From Candidatus Omnitrophota bacterium (GTDB taxonomy: Bacteria > Omnitrophota > Koll11 > Zapsychrales > Fredricksoniimonadaceae), in the NCBI GenBank assembly GCA_015233705.1, contig JADFXE010000014.1, positions 1 to 21,449 on the forward strand: 21,449 nucleotides of DNA, given 5' to 3'. This document shows positions 19,994-21,449 of the stretch, in pieces. The position numbers and the translations under genes were made by a program. The notes below the pieces were generated by a model. The model had not been told where the DNA came from and did no database searches. It saw only the letters and a program-made list of their open reading frames with translations. Position 1 is the first letter of the stretch, and each line of letters starts with the position of its first letter.

Positions 19994-20100
19994 GTCCACA
20001 GGTCCACAGGTCAACAAGCAAAAAGAGAAGATATTTGCCGAAGTTTATTTCCTGTCTTCTGTTGACCTTTTGACATGTTGACTTGTAGGCTTGTGTAACC
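19992..20100. repeat. Iterated 8-bp word inverted repeat (AGGTCAAC type)
   Basis: The left arm has three octamers in register, AGGTCCAC, AGGTCCAC, AGGTCAAC (19992-20015). The right arm has five consecutive octamers (20061-20100): GTTGACCT, TTTGACAT, GTTGACTT, GTAGGCTT, GTGTAACC, reverse complements of the same word with changes. AGGTCAAC at 20008-20015 pairs perfectly with GTTGACCT at 20061-20068. The left arm includes the last two bases of the lspA stop codon, and the right arm ends 2 bases before the lgt ATG. Confidence 0.85.
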
Positions 20101-20102
20101 TT

Positions 20103-20834
20103 ATGCATCCCATCATCTGCCATATCGGTCCTGTTCCGCTATACTCTTACGGCTTCATGCTGGCGAGCGCGCTTTTGATCTGCTCATGGCTCACGGCCCG
20201 TGATGCCCAAAAGATCGGGATCCCGTCGGATGCTGTCTATGACCTGAGTTTCTGGGTCGTGCTTTTCGGGATCATCGGCGCGCGCTTGTTTTTCATCCTT
20301 CTTAATCTCGACTACTTCGCGGCTAATCCACTGGAGAGCGTGATGTTCTGGAAAGGCGGCCTGGCGTGGCAGGGAAGTATGGTGCTCGGGTTGGCGGCTA
20401 CGTTTGTCTATATCAAGGCAAAGAAACTTTCGCTGGGCAAGTTCTTGAATGTGGTTGCGCCTTATGTGGCGTTGGGTCAGGCGATCGGCCGTATTGGCTG
20501 TCTTTTGAACGGCTGCTGTTACGGCAAGCCGGCTTCGTGGGGGATTTATTTTCCCAATTTTGGCGAGCGCCTTCAGCCGACACAGATTTACATGTCCCTG
20601 TCAGAGCTGGCGATCTTTCTTATCCTGCGCGCCGTGCAGCCGAAGGTAAAAAGGGGCGGACAGCTTTTTATCCTTTATCTTCTCTTGGCATCGATCGAGC
20701 GGTTTTTTATTGAGTTTGCCCGCGCAGACCATGAAAATTTGTGGCTGGGCCTGAGCGTTTTTCAATATGTCTGCGTTACGATCTTTGTTCTTGCGACCGG
20801 CGTGAACCTGTGGCTGGCCAGAAAAGCCAGATAA
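20103..20834 (+). CDS. lgt: Prolipoprotein diacylglyceryl transferase
   Basis: Integral inner-membrane enzyme that transfers diacylglycerol from phosphatidylglycerol to the lipobox Cys, the first step of lipoprotein maturation. The 243-residue protein has a family N terminus (HIGPVPLYSYGFMLA), multiple hydrophobic segments, the Lgt signature GRIGCLLNGCCYG (129-141, with the catalytic Arg130), and further conserved blocks QPTQIY and FIEFARADHEN. In the loop GGLAWQG, Gln stands where E. coli Lgt has His103; that position varies in the family. ATG 20103 is preferred to an in-frame TTG at 20091 because the protein then begins exactly as in relatives. Just upstream is the arm of an 8-bp word repeat and no Shine-Dalgarno, as with lspA. 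It shares its pathway with lspA immediately upstream. Confidence 0.95.
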   Translation: MHPIICHIGPVPLYSYGFMLASALLICSWLTARDAQKIGIPSDAVYDLSFWVVLFGIIGARLFFILLNLDYFAANPLESVMFWKGGLAWQGSMVLGLAATFVYIKAKKLSLGKFLNVVAPYVALGQAIGRIGCLLNGCCYGKPASWGIYFPNFGERLQPTQIYMSLSELAIFLILRAVQPKVKRGGQLFILYLLLASIERFFIEFARADHENLWLGLSVFQYVCVTIFVLATGVNLWLARKAR

Positions 20835-20852
20835 CTTAAGGCGCTTTAAATT

Positions 20853-21449
20853 ATGTCTGTTCATTCCCTGACCGTCACAGAAGATGATGCTGATGTTCGC
20901 GTCGACAGTTTTATCACCCGCGCCCTGTCAAGTGACATTCCTTCACGCATGTTCGTTAAGCGTCTGGTCGAGGCCGGCCGGGTTCAGGTAAATGGGGCCG
21001 TGGTCAAGGCCAATCACAAGCTTCGCACGGGAGATGTGGTCCTGGTTGATATCCTTCTCGAGGATTATCCTGATGAGCGGATCAAGCCTGAAGCGGTGGC
21101 GCTGGATATCGTTTATGAGGATGAAGAGATGCTGGCGATCAACAAGCCCGTGGGTATGGCGGTCCATCCCGCAGCCGGAAACTACGGTGGGACTCTGGCG
21201 AACGCGCTGGTTCATCATTTCGGGGAGCTGTCAGATGTGAACGGCTCCCGGCGTCCCGGGATCGTGCACCGGCTTGACAAGGAGACGTCCGGTGTCATTC
21301 TAGTGGCCAAGACCAACATGGCCCATGCCAGGCTGGCCAGTCAGTTCGAGAAGCACACGATCGAAAAGAAATATGTCGCTCTGGTTGAGGGCGTGATCCA
21401 AAGCCACACCTTTTTTATAGGAATCCTGAGGATAAATAATAAGCTCACC
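20853..21449 (+). CDS. rluD: RluD-type 23S rRNA pseudouridine synthase, partial (3' end outside window)
   Basis: RluA/RluD-family pseudouridine synthase, probably acting on 23S rRNA. The 199 codons present contain an N-terminal S4 RNA-binding domain (about residues 15-75, MFVKRLVEAGRVQVNG), the family's VYEDEEMLAINKPVGMAVHPAAGN (in two halves around residues 88-111) and the catalytic GIVHRLDKETSG with its essential Asp (about 133-144). Family likeness continues to KKYVALVEG (about 172-180), but the last roughly 16 residues (SHTFFIGILRINNKLT) do not look like any RluD sequence and are A/T-rich. The true end is therefore either outside the window or altered at this edge. It follows lgt after 18 bp. 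The rluD symbol, as against rluA or rluC, rests on the S4 domain and the HRLDKETSG block. Confidence 0.88.
   Translation, partial: MSVHSLTVTEDDADVRVDSFITRALSSDIPSRMFVKRLVEAGRVQVNGAVVKANHKLRTGDVVLVDILLEDYPDERIKPEAVALDIVYEDEEMLAINKPVGMAVHPAAGNYGGTLANALVHHFGELSDVNGSRRPGIVHRLDKETSGVILVAKTNMAHARLASQFEKHTIEKKYVALVEGVIQSHTFFIGILRINNKLT

Overview
The window looks like a chromosomal segment of a diderm (Gram-negative-type) bacterium. It carries a GspE/PilB-type secretion or pilus ATPase, the lipoprotein-processing enzymes LspA and Lgt, several exported proteins with signal peptides, an ECF sigma factor with a small zinc-finger partner, and a two-subunit AddAB-like recombination nuclease whose AddB resembles the Bacteroidota-type rather than the Bacillus-type subunit. 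The ileS - traR/dksA - lspA - lgt - rluD order, the many stand-alone receiver proteins and the intergenic hairpin repeats would fit an uncultured PVC-group lineage such as Omnitrophota. That placement is an inference with low to moderate confidence; no marker search was possible. The standard genetic code fits every gene.

Layout. (1) 1-1145, minus strand: gspE/pilB-like ATPase, running off the left edge and short at its N terminus. (2) 1254-2964: a promoter and a YceI-family exported protein, an iterated-word repeat, then an ECF sigma factor overlapping a zf-HC2 anti-sigma-like gene. (3) 2974-3053: a long palindromic intergenic repeat, followed by a DUF4380-like sugar-binding-fold protein. 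(4) 4019-11629: a strong promoter, two tandem single-domain response regulators sharing an identical 57-bp stretch at their 3' ends, an unrecognised exported protein, and an overlapping addA-addB-like pair. (5) 11649-12793: an AT-rich promoter region, a third receiver protein overlapping yggS. (6) 12794-13150: no coding gene, but a dense cluster of perfect hairpins, a 32-bp direct repeat and a degenerate inverted copy of the 5' half of the neighbouring tRNA. (7) 13151-13267, minus strand: a tRNA gene with its own promoter and terminator, divergent from proC. (8) 13281-15215: proC, a small exported protein and a zinc-ribbon membrane protein. (9) 15258-16118: 5'-methylthioadenosine phosphorylase-like gene. 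(10) 16130-21449: a promoter placed so that the ileS mRNA should be almost leaderless, then ileS, a DksA/TraR-like gene with a damaged zinc finger, lspA, lgt and the start of rluD.

How the genes work together. AddA and AddB would form a helicase-nuclease for double-strand-break processing. LspA and Lgt are successive parts of lipoprotein maturation (Lgt acts first). The sigma/zinc-finger pair and the three receiver proteins are regulatory, but no histidine kinase or output domain lies in the window, so their circuits cannot be inferred.

The most unusual material is non-coding. Three spacers (after yceI, after the dksA-like gene, after lspA) are each built from a different 7- or 8-bp word repeated in register and then repeated as its reverse complement. 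A mirror copy of half a tRNA sits beside the intact tRNA. These are the best candidates for something undescribed.
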